Source: Calothrix sp. PCC 7103 (GTDB taxonomy: Bacteria; Cyanobacteriota; Cyanobacteriia; Cyanobacteriales; Nostocaceae). From it: DNA of 64,000 bases. Each line of letters begins with the position of its first letter. The stretch's first letter is position 1. The notes beneath the pieces are model-generated. The model was not told the DNA's origin and did no database searches. It saw only the letters and a program-made list of their open reading frames with translations. Below are positions 40,408-49,598 of the stretch, piece by piece. The stretch spans positions 4,614,296 to 4,678,295 of the forward strand of contig NZ_KB217478.1 in NCBI RefSeq assembly GCF_000331305.1, read 5' to 3'. A program made the translations under genes and the position numbers.

Positions 40408-41334
40408 TTGCCATTGTCAAAATTATCACTAAAAATCACCAATCTTATGAAAATTAACACAAAAGTCAACTTCATTCTAATAATAGTTTTTATTGGCGGT
40501 ATTTTCATTAGCGGTACGGCTTTAGCTAGCGTACTTGAACAAAAAACAGAGCGCGAAGTGGCTAGTAAAGCAGTAATACTAATGGAACTTAGTAACTCTC
40601 TCCGAGAATACACTAATGATAGGGTTCAACCTTTATTGTTGCCAAAAGTCGATACTGAAGAACAATTTATTCCAGAGTCAATACCAACCTATTCAGTAAG
40701 AGAAGTCTTTGAAATTTTTCGTAAACACAAAGATTATGCCAATTTTATCTATAAAGACGCAACGCTCAACCCAACAAATTTGCGAGACAAAGCTGATGAT
40801 TTTGAAAGTAATATTGTCAAAGAGTTTCGCAAAAATCCTGCTGTAATCGATAAGTCTGGTTTCCGAACAGTATCTGGAGAAAAATTATTTTATACTGCAC
40901 GACCTTTTAAAATCGAACAACAGAGTTGTTTACGCTGTCATTCTACACCAGAACAGGCGCCGAAAAGTCAGCTAGCGACTTACGGTAGGAACAATGGTTT
41001 TGGTTGGAAGTTGAATGACATTGTTGCAACTCAAATTGTTTATGTTCCAGCAGAGGATATAGCTAGTCAGGCAAATCGCTCTTTTCTTATTGTACTAGCT
41101 GTATTAGCAGCTATTTTTACAATTATTGTGATTGTCATTAATTTTTTATTAAAGAAAACCATACTCAAACGCATTAAAAATATTGCGTCTGTAGCGGAAA
41201 AAGTTAGCGTTGGTGATATGGATGCTAGTTTTGGAAAGCAAGATAAAGATGAAATCGGCGCCTTAGCTGAAGCATTCAACCGGATGAAATATAGCTTAGA
41301 AATTGCTCTAAGTATGTTGAATAATCCAAAATAA
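40408..41334 (+). CDS. DUF3365 (haem-motif) HAMP membrane protein
   Basis: A 308-residue membrane protein: TM1 (about 20-42), an extracytoplasmic DUF3365/Tll0287-like domain (about 45-220), TM2 (about 226-250) and a HAMP domain (about 250-302) at the end, with no kinase or other output domain. The sensory domain contains a c-type haem motif Cys174-x2-Cys177-His178 (SCLRCHS). A second Met at position 14 (40447) is an alternative start. The divergent PhnD-like lipoprotein could be its ligand-binding partner. Output would need another protein; none is obvious nearby. Confidence 0.85.
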   Translation: MPLSKLSLKITNLMKINTKVNFILIIVFIGGIFISGTALASVLEQKTEREVASKAVILMELSNSLREYTNDRVQPLLLPKVDTEEQFIPESIPTYSVREVFEIFRKHKDYANFIYKDATLNPTNLRDKADDFESNIVKEFRKNPAVIDKSGFRTVSGEKLFYTARPFKIEQQSCLRCHSTPEQAPKSQLATYGRNNGFGWKLNDIVATQIVYVPAEDIASQANRSFLIVLAVLAAIFTIIVIVINFLLKKTILKRIKNIASVAEKVSVGDMDASFGKQDKDEIGALAEAFNRMKYSLEIALSMLNNPK

Positions 41335-41357
41335 GGTTAGATTAGGGATTAAATGCC

Positions 41358-43454
41358 CTACTTACCCATCAACCGTTGTTCAAACTCATAAGCTTGCTTA
41401 GGGTCAGAAATTGTGGCAGCTAACTTTTTGATAAATTCCGAACGTGAGATTTGCGGATTTGATTTTAAAACTTGTTGAACCATAAAATTAGCAATCGGAC
41501 CAACTATATAAGCTAGCTCGCTCGTACATTCACGAGTAAATTTTTCATCGACGCTCTTTATAATCACTGATTTGTCTTGAGATATAACAGCTTCTAACAT
41601 CGCCATTGCTTTGGACTGAAATTGTTGTTGTTTTTCAGTCGCCAGATAAGCGACTAAATTCTTAACCAACAGTTCCAAGCTGCTTACTTGTCTCAACGCT
41701 TGTTGTAATATAGTAGACGCAATTGGTCCGACTTCTTGCTTTAACAACTGTTCGAGTTGTGAATATTGCTTAGTATCTATCTCTAATCCAGTAGTTTCCG
41801 GTACATCCGCTTGTTGAGTCACTTGAGGTAACGGAGTCGGAGTATTAACAACAGGTTTCTTCTCTTCTTGAAAAACCTGAGAAATATTACCGGGTAAAAT
41901 ATCAATTACCGCTTGCGTACCTGATAACCATGTATGTAACTCAATCCCTTTTGCAACACAGATATTTTCTAACTTGCTAATCCAAGACGCAACTGGTAAA
42001 CCAGCCTGTGAATTTGCTGCTGTCAAAGTTTCAAACAGCGCGCGTGTAAATGCTTCTTTTTCTTCTGTCCTTGATGCTCCTGTTATTAAATATTGTCCAT
42101 TTTCTATTCCAGATTGCAAATCTTCTACCCAGTTTTCTAGAGTTTCAGCTTCTGGGCAGTCTAAAATAATAATCTGTTTTGAAGATGCTGCACGCCGTAA
42201 TTCTTGCCTTAAAGTCGAGCGACTCAAACGGGCGCCATTACCCAGAATCAACCATGCTTCGCCATCTTCAATTTCTTCAATATACCCCCGTAGATACAAC
42301 AACGCTGTCGGGATATTTTTCTTTACACCGCCAGTAGATGATCTTTGCTCATTACACCAACGAATTAATTCTTGTATTGAAGCGCGTATCTCTGATAACG
42401 CTTTATCTTTTGAAGAAACATACTCGACCGAAAACCCACCACTTTCTTCTAATACACGACTTAAATTAGTTACATTTTTGTCGTTTGGTAGCCCATCAAT
42501 TATTAATGCTCGTCGTGATTTGCTTGATTTTTCTGTGTTTTTAGCTTTAACCCCTAAAACTAACTCTCCTACACCTTCAACAATCCGCTTTGGTGTTTGC
42601 AACGGGTATTCAGGATGTAACTTACTATCACCACGTTTGAGCTTTTGCTGATTTATCAAACGCAGTTGCTGATTCATTTTATCTATATATTGCAGCGTCT
42701 GACGATACACATACTTATACAGTCCATCAGCTTCAATCACACCATGCGAATCAGCAGCTTCCCCTTGTAACCCCTGCATTAAAAAATAAGTAAATACTCC
42801 ATGCCCTAACTCAGGAAATTCCCAAGATTGTTGTCCTTGGTCACATGATAGTAAAGCACAAAATCCCTTACTTTGTGACGCGCGCTGCCGTAATATATCT
42901 TCCATCTGCGACACCGGATTGGGCGGAGCTTCCACCGCACTTCTAGCTCTACCTCCTCCGACCAATCGCATATCACCACTATGACAGGTATCCAAACAAA
43001 GTAATTGCTGATTCGCACTACTTTTTGAGAGCATATCTACCAATTCATTCATTCTTAACCCTGTTGCTAGCAAGTCGTCTTTGCGGGTATCTTTCATACA
43101 CAGCACGGCTTCTTGCTGACTTGGCTCTAGCACTCCGTGTCCAGAAAAGTATAATAATATTGAGTCGCTAGCTTGAGTTTGTGACACTATTCGCATTAAA
43201 GATGCGCGTATTACCTCCAAAGTCGGGGGTTGTGGAGTATTGTCGTGATGAATTATTACTTCTTTATTCGGAAATCCTTCTGTAGCTTTAGTAAATGCCT
43301 CTGCCAACCCTTGACAGTCTAAAGCTGGATAACGCAAAAAAGGTAAACTGTCATCTTGGTAGTTATTAATACCCACCAATAAAATCCACAGTTTCGCTTT
43401 TCCCGTTTTTAATATATTAGTTGATAAACTAGAACCAACACCAACTGGAGGCAT
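41358..43454 (-). CDS. Caspase-family protease with C-terminal VGPIA repeats
   Basis: A 698-residue protein. An N-terminal caspase/metacaspase-type domain (about 20-250) has His106 in YFSGHG and Cys157 in LDTCHSGD, so it should be active. A second caspase-like region (about 330-500) has LYLRGY and IILDCPEAE at the matching places, so the catalytic pair is lost. The C-terminus holds two copies of a roughly 55-residue domain (about 552-606 and 640-696) with a VGPIAS or VGPIAN core. The same domain occurs twice in the gene at 48548-49051. It sits upstream of, and divergent from, a sigma factor/DUF1822 pair. Confidence 0.85.
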   Translation of the reverse strand: MPPVGVGSSLSTNILKTGKAKLWILLVGINNYQDDSLPFLRYPALDCQGLAEAFTKATEGFPNKEVIIHHDNTPQPPTLEVIRASLMRIVSQTQASDSILLYFSGHGVLEPSQQEAVLCMKDTRKDDLLATGLRMNELVDMLSKSSANQQLLCLDTCHSGDMRLVGGGRARSAVEAPPNPVSQMEDILRQRASQSKGFCALLSCDQGQQSWEFPELGHGVFTYFLMQGLQGEAADSHGVIEADGLYKYVYRQTLQYIDKMNQQLRLINQQKLKRGDSKLHPEYPLQTPKRIVEGVGELVLGVKAKNTEKSSKSRRALIIDGLPNDKNVTNLSRVLEESGGFSVEYVSSKDKALSEIRASIQELIRWCNEQRSSTGGVKKNIPTALLYLRGYIEEIEDGEAWLILGNGARLSRSTLRQELRRAASSKQIIILDCPEAETLENWVEDLQSGIENGQYLITGASRTEEKEAFTRALFETLTAANSQAGLPVASWISKLENICVAKGIELHTWLSGTQAVIDILPGNISQVFQEEKKPVVNTPTPLPQVTQQADVPETTGLEIDTKQYSQLEQLLKQEVGPIASTILQQALRQVSSLELLVKNLVAYLATEKQQQFQSKAMAMLEAVISQDKSVIIKSVDEKFTRECTSELAYIVGPIANFMVQQVLKSNPQISRSEFIKKLAATISDPKQAYEFEQRLMGK

Positions 43455-44047
43455 ATGTTTTAATCCTATTCTTACATATAAAAACGATTATCATTTTCTA
43501 TTATTAAGATTTTTTTTACTAGTACTGCAAAGTATTTTTGCTTATTTTATTTTAACAATAATACTTGATGGTTGCTGCTGTTTTGTTTGACCATTTGCAG
43601 TTTCTAGTTAACTTCAGGATTATTTTCAAAATTTATGCTTGATACTCATAAATATTGGCTATAACAATATGGATAAATATAATAAACTATTATAATACAA
43701 AAGTTTTTGAATTGAACATGCGTATACCACTATAGATAGATTGACAAAGAAAATTTCATAGGGTTTAAGAAAAATTTAGTAGTAAATTTTACAAACATTT
43801 ACAATTAATTAAGATTAGCGATAACGGCGCCGTTAATTAAGGTATAAAGGTTAGTGGTGATGGATACCATAAATAAAACAGAGGTATGCATTAAGTTATT
43901 TGGTAATTATATTTACCACAGAGACACAGAGGAAACAGAAAGGGAGTAGAAAAATTTTGAGATTAGTGCATTAATCACATGAATCACTACCCATCTTAAT
44001 ATATAGGTTCTTTGTTCACTGATTATGCAGGAATAAGTTATATAGTC
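43455..44047. other. Intergenic region between caspase and sigma genes
   Basis: About 590 AT-rich bases that should hold both promoters. Contains one GGCGCC (43826) and a dispersed repeat ACCACAGAGACACAGAGGAA (about 43915-43935) whose inverse occurs near 13337. No gene supported. Confidence 0.5.
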
Positions 44048-45244
44048 ATGCGAGTGCGTCAAAATTTAATTGAATTATTTTCAACATTCCTAGAGTTAGA
44101 CGCTTCTAAGGTAATTGGTTGGGCTACCGATGCGAGATTGCGGCGCCATATGATGAATTCGGTGTCTCAGTTGCCGCAACCAGAACAATCAGAGGATTTT
44201 TGGGTGTTTTATTGGTACAAACTCTGGTCGAATGCTCCTGAAAGTCTAGGGAAAGGGCATTTATCAGCTTATCTACAAGAAGTTTGTTATTGGGCTGCAC
44301 GTAAAACAATATCTGGTATTTATTCATCTCAGTACACTCTATCTGACTGTTTTCAGATGGCAGTTGTACGTGTCGATAAAGTCTTAAAAGGGTATAAACC
44401 AGATATGGGGTTTAGCCTCAAGAATTATGGTAGCGCCGTATTCAACAGTGAACTTAAAGAAATGTTGCGGCAGCAAAATGAGATTGATATCTGTACCAAC
44501 TGGCGCCTATTAAAAAAACTAACTCAAAAACGTTTGGTAGAGTCTTTGCAAAATGCTGGACAAAGTGCCGATGCAATTGGGCGTTACGTGTTAGCTTGGA
44601 AATGCTATCAGGAATTATGCGCTCCCCAACTTCCATCAGGTACACGCAGATTACAAAAGCCGGATTCTAAAACCTGGCAAAGCATTGCTCAACTTTATAA
44701 TCAGTTACGATTGACTCAACTAACTACTCCAGGCGCCGAATCTAACCCAGAAATGATAGAAAAATGGTTAAGTATTTGTGCTAAAGCAGTGCGGGCGTAC
44801 TTATATCCAAATATGACCTCGCTCAATGCTCCTAGAGGCGAAGATGATGGGGGAGAACTGCAAGATATTCTGCCACAACTCACACAACAGTCTTACATAT
44901 CAGAAATTATTGCTAGTGAAGAACAACGTGATAGACAGTCACAACAAGCCCAAATTGGTGATGTACTAGTAAAAGCGATTCAAGAGCTTGATGAAGAAGC
45001 ACAAAAAATAATTCAATTATACTATGCTAAACAATTAACACAACAGCAAATAGCTCAAGAGCTAGGAGTCAAACAATATACGGTTTCTCGGCGACTAAGC
45101 AAAGTTAGAGACACATTACTCGTTAAACTGGCAACATGGAGCCAAGAGTCGATGCATATTTCTCTAAATCCCTCGGTACTAAACTATATAAACACCGCAT
45201 TGGAGGAATGGTTGCAAGCTCACTACAACCCTAACTCCCTATAA
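44048..45244 (+). CDS. Sigma-70 family sigma factor (divergent)
   Basis: A 398-residue protein from the ATG at 44048; the frame opens 36 bases earlier with TTG. The C-terminal helix-turn-helix (TQQQIAQELGVKQYTVSRRL, about 343-362) is the sigma region 4 type. A central part with YKPDMGFSLKNYGSAVFNSELKEMLRQ corresponds to sigma region 2. The long region between is typical of the atypical cyanobacterial sigma factors found beside DUF1822 genes, as I recall. It starts divergently from the caspase gene and is followed 13 bases later by the DUF1822 gene. Confidence 0.82.
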   Translation: MRVRQNLIELFSTFLELDASKVIGWATDARLRRHMMNSVSQLPQPEQSEDFWVFYWYKLWSNAPESLGKGHLSAYLQEVCYWAARKTISGIYSSQYTLSDCFQMAVVRVDKVLKGYKPDMGFSLKNYGSAVFNSELKEMLRQQNEIDICTNWRLLKKLTQKRLVESLQNAGQSADAIGRYVLAWKCYQELCAPQLPSGTRRLQKPDSKTWQSIAQLYNQLRLTQLTTPGAESNPEMIEKWLSICAKAVRAYLYPNMTSLNAPRGEDDGGELQDILPQLTQQSYISEIIASEEQRDRQSQQAQIGDVLVKAIQELDEEAQKIIQLYYAKQLTQQQIAQELGVKQYTVSRRLSKVRDTLLVKLATWSQESMHISLNPSVLNYINTALEEWLQAHYNPNSL

Positions 45245-45257
45245 TAAGGAGCAGTAT

Positions 45258-46421
45258 ATGACGTCTAACCCATCACTTACCCTCGATAACGCTACACATT
45301 TATGGTTAGAAATTCCAGAAGTGGAACTAGAAAGAAGTTGGCAGCAACAACCTTTTTCTACACCTAACCGTACTTGGATAGCGTATCTCAACCGTTTGAC
45401 TTTAACAGCATTTCTTCCTTGGCTTTCTGAGGAACATGGCGCCAATGCGAAACCATATCCAAAAGGTGCAGCTTTACCTAGCATCTGGGAATTTGTTAAC
45501 GGTACAGCAATTAGCTTCGGAAATACAAAAATGGTATTAATTCCAAGCGAAGCATTAGATATTGACGAATTTCGTGTACCTCAAGAATGGATCGATATTC
45601 CCAACTGGGTAGCCGACTACTACATAGCAGTACAAGTAAACGTAGAAGAAGGGTGTATCAGAATTTGGGGATATACAACTCACGCACAACTCAAAAATCA
45701 AGCAACTTACGACGCATTTGATAAAGCATATTGTTTAGACTCTGAAGAGTTAATATCAAACCTGAGTATTTTGTGGTTATCACGACAACTTTGCCCTGAT
45801 GTAATAACTCGTGCATCCGTGGCGCCTTTACCCGAATTACCATTAACCCAAGCCCAAAACTTAATCCAACGCTTAGGAAACCCTAACGTTATTATGCCTC
45901 GGACTCAAATTCCTTTTACCACATGGGGCGCCCTTTTACAACACGGTGGTTGGAGACAGCGTTTATACGAACAACGTCAAGGACAACAACAATGGTCTGT
46001 TGGCGAATGGTTACAAAATGGTGTATCAGATTTTGCTCAAAGATTTGGATGGGCAACTATTGATACACAAACAATAGCTGGTGCGCGGGGTTCAAACGAG
46101 GCAGAAACATTACCAACTGTCGCACGTAGATTAACTATAAACTCACAGCAATGCGAATTGCGAGTACTACCACAAAGTAATATTACTTCGAGAATATGGC
46201 GCTTTGAATTGTGCGCGCTCCCAGGTGAATTACTTGCCACAGGTGTTAAACTAAGACTTCTCACAGAAGATTTACAACCCTTTGAAGGTAATGAAGTTGA
46301 AGTTAGAAACAGCAGAGAAAGTATTTACCTTGAAGTCGCGCTTGGTGACTCATCCGAAGGGTTAGTTTGGGAAATTGAACCAACCCCTGATAACTTTGAA
46401 CTAGAAATTTTATACTTTTAA
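45258..46421 (+). CDS. DUF1822 family protein
   Basis: A 387-residue soluble protein matching DUF1822 as I remember it: an N-terminal HLWLEIPEVELERSWQQQ segment, TFLPWLSEEHG-like motif (AFLPWLSEEHG, about 55-65), WIDIPNWVADYYIAVQVN and GYTTHAQLK. An AAGGAGC ribosome site stands nine bases before the ATG. In cyanobacteria these proteins commonly follow a sigma factor and often accompany caspase or CHAT protease genes, as here; an anti-sigma or adaptor role is inference only. Confidence 0.82.
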   Translation: MTSNPSLTLDNATHLWLEIPEVELERSWQQQPFSTPNRTWIAYLNRLTLTAFLPWLSEEHGANAKPYPKGAALPSIWEFVNGTAISFGNTKMVLIPSEALDIDEFRVPQEWIDIPNWVADYYIAVQVNVEEGCIRIWGYTTHAQLKNQATYDAFDKAYCLDSEELISNLSILWLSRQLCPDVITRASVAPLPELPLTQAQNLIQRLGNPNVIMPRTQIPFTTWGALLQHGGWRQRLYEQRQGQQQWSVGEWLQNGVSDFAQRFGWATIDTQTIAGARGSNEAETLPTVARRLTINSQQCELRVLPQSNITSRIWRFELCALPGELLATGVKLRLLTEDLQPFEGNEVEVRNSRESIYLEVALGDSSEGLVWEIEPTPDNFELEILYF

Positions 46422-46556
46422 TAGTTAATAAAATATGTTTAAATTATGTTGCGGACTTCAAGAAATAGGGATTCGATTTCTTCCCCTAAACGGATACTCT
46501 CCATCGCAAATAATTCCACATTGCTTTTTATATTATCTAATTAATGTTTGTCGAAG

Positions 46557-46965
46557 TTATTGTGTATCAGGAAAAAATGCTAGACTTTCTGATAACTTAA
46601 AATCATCGGAATAGTGACTATTATAAAACTCAGAACTAATTCTGATGCAGGCTAAACAAAAAACATCATAGTAATGTCTAACATGATTCCCTATAGGAGC
46701 TTGTTTTGTTAAATAATCTTTAATTTTTGAATCTAAAAGCAATAACTTTTCAACGAAGTTTCTCCGGAAATGCAATTATTTTTATAGGAAAAGATGATTC
46801 ATCCTCGGCGCCTATACTTTGGTTTGTCTCTTGGATAAATTGAGCTAAAAAAGAAGACATCGTTCTAGTTGATGTTGGATAATTTCCGCTTCGTATCCCC
46901 ATCTCCAAAAAGATTTGATTACTGATTATTATATTTCCTGAAAATGTTAATTTGAGCAAGAGTTA
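46557..46965 (-). pseudogene. AbiEii-type nucleotidyltransferase toxin remnant
   Basis: Two overlapping short frames read continuously if one frameshift near 46760 is corrected. The first has IFLEMGIRSGNYPTSTRTMSSFLAQF and ends SSFPIKIIAF; the second continues FRRNFVEKLLLLDSKIKDYL and HVRHYYDVFCLA, which I recognise from the C-terminal part of AbiEii-type nucleotidyltransferases. The N-terminal catalytic half is missing, and no AbiEi antitoxin gene is adjacent. It is debris of a toxin-antitoxin system. Confidence 0.55.
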
Positions 46966-47059
46966 CTTTCTGATGTTCTGCTTCCAAGTTCGTGTATAGC
47001 GGTAGAAATAAAGGTTTATGCAGAAGAATGTGAACGCAACATAACTTTACACATGGGGT

Positions 47060-47671
47060 GTGATGAATTGCATATTGAACCAGATACCACCCCTAGTAAC
47101 AGAAAGTAGTGTCAAGAACCGTATAGAACTTATGAAGAGTAATTTTCAAATTCAATTAAGTTGGAAAGATGCAGCAACAGCAAAACAGCACGAACCACGC
47201 TTGAGTTTGCCTATTGCCTTCGGTAGAGAGTTTGCCCAAATGCCTATCAAAGTCGGCAACCGTCGTGTTTCCCGAATGGTACTTAATAACCCCAAGGTTT
47301 CTCGCTATCATGCTTTAATTGACTGGGAAGATGATCATTTACTGCTCATAAACCAAAGCAGTACTCATGAGATAATAGTTAACGGTAAACGTCAGAAACG
47401 CTGTATTCTAAATAATGGTGATATTTTGCAAATAGGCTCCTACACAATAACTGTTACCTTTATCAATAGCCCTCCTTCACATTCCCTTAGCAACAATTTC
47501 ACAATTGCCTCTATACTTCCAAATTTCAATAATCATCATCTTAGTCTGACGGAATTATTTCCTTTTGCCTCAAAAAAACTGAATTTACACCAAAATAGTT
47601 TCTTGGCGCCAGGTATCATTACGGTAATGTTTGTAGCAGCAATGTTAGTAGCTAGAGCGCCGGTCCAGTAA
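47060..47671 (+). CDS. FHA-domain protein with C-terminal membrane anchor
   Basis: A 203-residue protein with a forkhead-associated domain (about 50-130). The phosphothreonine-binding pattern is visible: IAFGREF (53-59), VSRYHALI and a TVNG-like IIVNG (about 104-108). A C-terminal hydrophobic segment (about 183-199) could anchor it. The frame opens with GTG at 47060, ATG follows at 47063, and a later ATG lies at 47132. FHA domains read kinase phosphorylation, so it may link a serine/threonine kinase to the neighbouring proteases. Confidence 0.8.
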   Translation: MMNCILNQIPPLVTESSVKNRIELMKSNFQIQLSWKDAATAKQHEPRLSLPIAFGREFAQMPIKVGNRRVSRMVLNNPKVSRYHALIDWEDDHLLLINQSSTHEIIVNGKRQKRCILNNGDILQIGSYTITVTFINSPPSHSLSNNFTIASILPNFNNHHLSLTELFPFASKKLNLHQNSFLAPGIITVMFVAAMLVARAPVQ

Positions 47672-47838
47672 TATATATTGACGGAAGCGTAAATTTATGC
47701 GTCGGGGCAAAACGCTTATTTTTCGATTAAATTATTTATCCTTCGCATCGTACCAAGGCGCCTAAATGCTCGATTGAAGCAACACGCATAGCTAGATTTT
47801 TCTGTCAACCACTTCTACTGGACTGGCGCTCTAGGAAG

Positions 47839-48603
47839 ATGAATGAGTTATTTTTTCTCTACATTTTAGGAGCTTACCTAGCTAGCGCGAGTCACTACTT
47901 AATCCACAAAGTTTGCCACAAGCATAAACCTTGGTGGTTGCTAGTTAGCTTGGCTTTGTCTACAGGTTTACCACTTTGGGGTGGATTCCATATATCAGTA
48001 TCACACACAGGAAATCATGTTCTCGATTCAATTATCGAGGCTGTTGTAGCAAAAGGATTTTTAGAAGAAGTGTTTAAAGCATTGCCAGTACTATTAGTTT
48101 ACTTCATCGGCACACTACTTCCATCACCGAAGCGCGAACTGATTGGAGTACATGAACCTATGGATGGAATAGTTTTAGGAACAGCTTCTGCTACTGGATT
48201 TGCATTAGCAGAAACTATGCTGAATGTGCATCAAGAAATTGAAGCGGGCAATTATGAAGCTGGATTAACTCTTTTAATTACTCAAATTTTAGGAGATATT
48301 TCTGGACAGGTTGCATACAGTGGCTATTTCGGTTACTTTATTGGATTAAGTGCGCTCAAATCTTCAAAACGTTGGCGCCTTTTGGGAATTGGCTATCTAA
48401 CATCAGGTACTATACATAGCCTAGCGGCAGTAGCAACTATTTTGCAAGAGAAACAACACCACACTTTAATTGGTACTATATTTTTAGCTGTGATTGGTTC
48501 TGTAGCATATGTATTTTTAATCGCAGCTATCCTGAAAGCTCGTCAGCTTGCCAACCAAACTACACCCTCAAACACCTATTTCACTCAACACAGAATTCAT
48601 TGA
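47839..48603 (+). CDS. PrsW-like intramembrane metalloprotease
   Basis: A 254-residue protein with about seven membrane segments. The PrsW-family zinc-protease motifs are visible: GFLEEVFK with Glu76, Glu77 and Lys80, GFALAETM with Glu125, and IHSLA with His193. PrsW-type proteases cleave transmembrane substrates such as anti-sigma factors, suggestive next to a sigma factor gene. Its last 56 bases overlap a downstream frame, and a one-base shift near 48565-48580 would fuse the protease to the VGPIA-repeat protein. Confidence 0.78.
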   Translation: MNELFFLYILGAYLASASHYLIHKVCHKHKPWWLLVSLALSTGLPLWGGFHISVSHTGNHVLDSIIEAVVAKGFLEEVFKALPVLLVYFIGTLLPSPKRELIGVHEPMDGIVLGTASATGFALAETMLNVHQEIEAGNYEAGLTLLITQILGDISGQVAYSGYFGYFIGLSALKSSKRWRLLGIGYLTSGTIHSLAAVATILQEKQHHTLIGTIFLAVIGSVAYVFLIAAILKARQLANQTTPSNTYFTQHRIH

Positions 48604-49051
48604 ATACTGTAAACACGAGTTAACCAGTTTTGTTGGACCTTTAGCAAGTGTTTTAATTGAACGTACCTTAGATAAAAATCCTTATATAGCACGCGAAGAA
48701 TTTATTGAAGTTATATCGAACGCAATTCCTAACCGTCTTGGCACCCAGGAGTTTAAACAGCGTTTCAACATTGGTATTCAAACATATATCAATCAACTAA
48801 GAAATTCGATTAAGTCACAACAAGCACCAACAAACCAAGCAGCAATCAGTAATCCAGAATTTATAAAATCTTGCCAGCAACACCTTACTAGTTTCATTGG
48901 GCCGATAGCTAGTATAGTTATTGACAAAGCTTTAACTAAATATCCGCATTTAACTCCCAACCAACTAATCGAAACATTGGTAGCTGAAATTTCTAATACA
49001 AAAAAGGCGGAACAATTTAAAGAGCGTATTTATAAGTTAAAGATTATTTAG
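48548..49051 (+). CDS. VGPIA-repeat protein (caspase-tail homologue)
   Basis: A frame of 167 residues with two copies of the roughly 55-residue domain found at the C-terminus of the caspase-like protein: FIEYCKHELTSFVGPLAS (17-34) and FIKSCQQHLTSFIGPIAS (about 103-120), each followed by a P-x7-hydrophobic-I segment. The frame has no ATG or GTG: it opens at a TTG inside the PrsW gene, with no clear ribosome site. It is probably made by re-initiation or frameshifting, or forms one gene with PrsW. I recall similar tails on cyanobacterial signalling proteins but cannot name the domain with certainty. Confidence 0.6.
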   Translation: MPTKLHPQTPISLNTEFIEYCKHELTSFVGPLASVLIERTLDKNPYIAREEFIEVISNAIPNRLGTQEFKQRFNIGIQTYINQLRNSIKSQQAPTNQAAISNPEFIKSCQQHLTSFIGPIASIVIDKALTKYPHLTPNQLIETLVAEISNTKKAEQFKERIYKLKII

Positions 49052-49096
49052 TTAACAAATAAATATTATGTTCGGTTTAAGACGACGTTTTAAAAT

Positions 49097-49315
49097 TTAC
49101 TCACAGGCTAATTGTCGTTTAACTTCTGCCCAAGGGATAGTGCCATTTTTCTTAATGTCTTCCCGTCCTTCTCGCAAAGCCTTAATATCCTCTTCATCTT
49201 CAGCTTTGCCAATGTCTAGAAGTTCTATAACATCTTCCAAATTGTCTTCATCTGCTTGTTCTAATTTTTCGTAGACAATTTTAAGTAGCTCTTGTCTTTT
49301 AGTTGTAATTTCTAT
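49097..49315 (-). CDS. Antitoxin-like small protein without ATG start
   Basis: A 72-codon minus-strand frame too short to stand out. It reads TTKRQELLKIVYEKLEQADE and ends NGTIPWAEVKRQLACE, a tail typical of RelB/Phd-like antitoxins. An AGGAGA lies upstream, but the codon at the expected start (49313-49315) is ATA, where ATG would be expected. It may use a rare start or have lost it. No toxin gene is adjacent. Confidence 0.4.
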   Translation of the reverse strand: MEITTKRQELLKIVYEKLEQADEDNLEDVIELLDIGKAEDEEDIKALREGREDIKKNGTIPWAEVKRQLACE

Positions 49316-49598
49316 ATTCTCCTGATATTTTGCGATAAGTATTTATATATGAAGCATTTTCAGGCAACTGTCATAACTTCTCTTAGATTAATTCCTAAAA
49401 ACGTCTTATATACATACCTTACACGAAATAAGTCTAAATCAAGATCAATTAGTACAAATAACTTAGTGGCATCAGAGAATTTTGCCGAGTTTTGCTCTAA
49501 TTATGTTATTATTCACGAGCGCATGGGAATTATAAAAAAAGAAGCGGTTAACCATGTTTTGGTTTTAACCCGTGAAACCTAAGAACGTATAATCAACC

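Noticed and set aside
41974-42651. Long plus-strand frame opposite the caspase gene
   Set aside because: Antisense shadow of a well-supported coding region; its translation shows no domain.
49349-49582. Frame of about 77 codons starting MKHFQATVITSLRL, before the HNH-dynamin gene
   Set aside because: No ribosome site or recognisable motif; the opposite strand also shows nothing. Left uncalled.
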